From positions 62,001-126,000 of the forward strand of contig NZ_JAFLNE010000004.1 of assembly GCF_017313225.1 (NCBI RefSeq): a stretch of DNA of 64,000 nucleotides, given 5' to 3'. Position numbers and translations under genes: made by a program. Shown here piece after piece: positions 63,616 to 64,000 of this stretch. Positions within the stretch are counted from its first letter, which is position 1, and the number at the start of each line of letters is the position of its first letter. This DNA is from Allomuricauda sp. CAU 1633. Its GTDB lineage: Bacteria > Bacteroidota > Bacteroidia > Flavobacteriales > Flavobacteriaceae. The notes beneath the pieces are model-generated. The model searched no databases, was not told where the DNA came from, and was given only the letters and a program-made list of their open reading frames with translations.

Positions 63616-63659
63616 GGTGACCTATCCTCATTTGTTTAACTTTTTTAACCTACTCTATT

Positions 63660-63941
63660 ATGCGAAACGGAGAAAGTCAAAATCAATGTCCACATTGCAA
63701 ACAAGATATTGCAAAGGACAAAGCGCAAAGCGCGCCTAAAATTTCCCAATGGCTCACCCCGGCCCAAGTGCAACTCTTGGAGTATGCCGATCACCTGGAT
63801 GGCCCCGATCTGGTAAAATCCCTAAAACTGCTCCACGATATTACCATTTACCATTCCCATGAACCTTTGGATGAGGCCGAAAAAGATGCCCTCTTTACCG
63901 TAAAGGGGTTTTGGGAGTGTATTGAGAAGATTACAGAATAA
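63660..63941 (+). CDS. Small CxxC protein, unknown function
   Basis: The 93-residue protein starts MRNGESQNQCPHCKQD, with one CPHC metal-binding pair, then a helical region (WLTPAQVQLLEYADHLD, LVKSLKLLHDI). Only one CxxC is present, so a zinc site would need a dimer or other ligands. The gene follows the candidate 6S RNA by 45 bases and ends three bases before a terminator. GCGAAACG at 63662-63669, spanning its start, equals the first eight bases of the RNA. Confidence 0.7.
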   Translation: MRNGESQNQCPHCKQDIAKDKAQSAPKISQWLTPAQVQLLEYADHLDGPDLVKSLKLLHDITIYHSHEPLDEAEKDALFTVKGFWECIEKITE

Positions 63942-63943
63942 AA

Positions 63944-63966
63944 AAAAGGCCCTAAAAAGGGCCTTT
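63944..63966. terminator. Terminator after the small CxxC gene
   Basis: AAAGGCCC (63944-63951) pairs with GGGCCTTT (63959-63966) around TAAAAAG. An A run precedes the hairpin and T's follow, so it can work in both directions, including for a leftward gene beyond the window edge. Confidence 0.75.
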
Positions 63967-64000
63967 CTTGGTTTGGTAAGCAGTTTGTTTATTTTTCGTA

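Noticed and set aside
1..64000. tRNA or rRNA genes, insertion sequences with transposases, CRISPR arrays, prophage genes
   Set aside because: None recognised on either strand by reading; no transposase, integrase or cas-like protein is present among the open frames.

Overview
The window looks like a chromosomal segment from a marine member of the Flavobacteriaceae, probably close to Muricauda/Flagellimonas/Allomuricauda. The evidence is the Bacteroidota-type promoter box (TAnnTTTG) upstream of many genes, the near absence of Shine-Dalgarno sequences, several TTG starts, and lineage-typical families (DUF2911, DUF6090, a fused branched-chain E1, TIGR03915/TIGR03916, a fused FAD/Fe-S dehydrogenase). 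Most of the window is core genome; the last 6 kb (about 58.3-63.4 kb) is accessory in character.

Layout. 1-7.2 kb: start of leuC (runs off the left edge), a DUF2911 protein, recG, an M1 aminopeptidase and a patatin-like phospholipase. 7.2-12 kb: a leftward run of a small membrane protein, a degenerate OmpA-like protein, a glutamate-synthase-like FMN protein, an M20 amidohydrolase and a DsrE-like protein. 12-22.3 kb: a UvrD/PcrA helicase, a membrane alpha/beta hydrolase, a lipoprotein, a YrdC/Sua5 protein, an OmpA lipoprotein, a GT2 glycosyltransferase, a standalone HsdR_N-type nuclease fold, holA and DoxX. 22.4-31.4 kb: a fused E1 dehydrogenase, a pseudo-M1/beta-barrel fusion, a LOG-family protein and uvrA. 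31.4-35.3 kb: two small genes, then a DNA-repair module (TIGR03915 protein plus radical SAM protein) divergent from a LexA-like S24 regulator across four operator boxes. 35.3-45 kb: SMP-30 lactonase, ATP-grasp protein, gamma-glutamyltransferase, ACP phosphodiesterase, glmM, NTF2-like protein, lipid A acyltransferase, rhomboid protease, TlpA-like thioredoxin and a small outer-membrane barrel. 45-58.2 kb: FAD/Fe-S dehydrogenase, LpxH-like phosphoesterase, aroC, SDF symporter, a MuiA-like protein carrying a SusC-type plug, small lipoproteins, a DCC thiol oxidoreductase, LysR, an AHSA1-like protein and an M28 peptidase. 58.3-64 kb: three tandem DUF6090 paralogues, a lipoprotein between two diverged direct repeats, a lone AT-rich HEPN-like gene, a structured RNA that fits a 6S RNA, and a 93-residue protein.

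The most promising system is at 32.2-35.3 kb. A self-cleaving-type repressor faces a radical SAM/TIGR03915 DNA repair pair. The 100-bp divergent region holds four TTGGAA-ATA-TTCCAA-type boxes with start-to-start spacing 23-18-23, overlapping promoter boxes for both directions, and the repressor mRNA appears leaderless. This is a candidate SOS-like damage-inducible circuit. The second is the RNA at 63495-63615: its ends pair perfectly over 11 bp and its 3' strand carries TAGCTTTG, a copy of the -7 promoter box, as expected if 6S RNA mimics an open promoter here.

Several start sites were moved from the longest open frame to an internal ATG. Five genes keep TTG because no suitable ATG exists. 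Functions rest on motifs and family resemblance read by eye; no database search was run.
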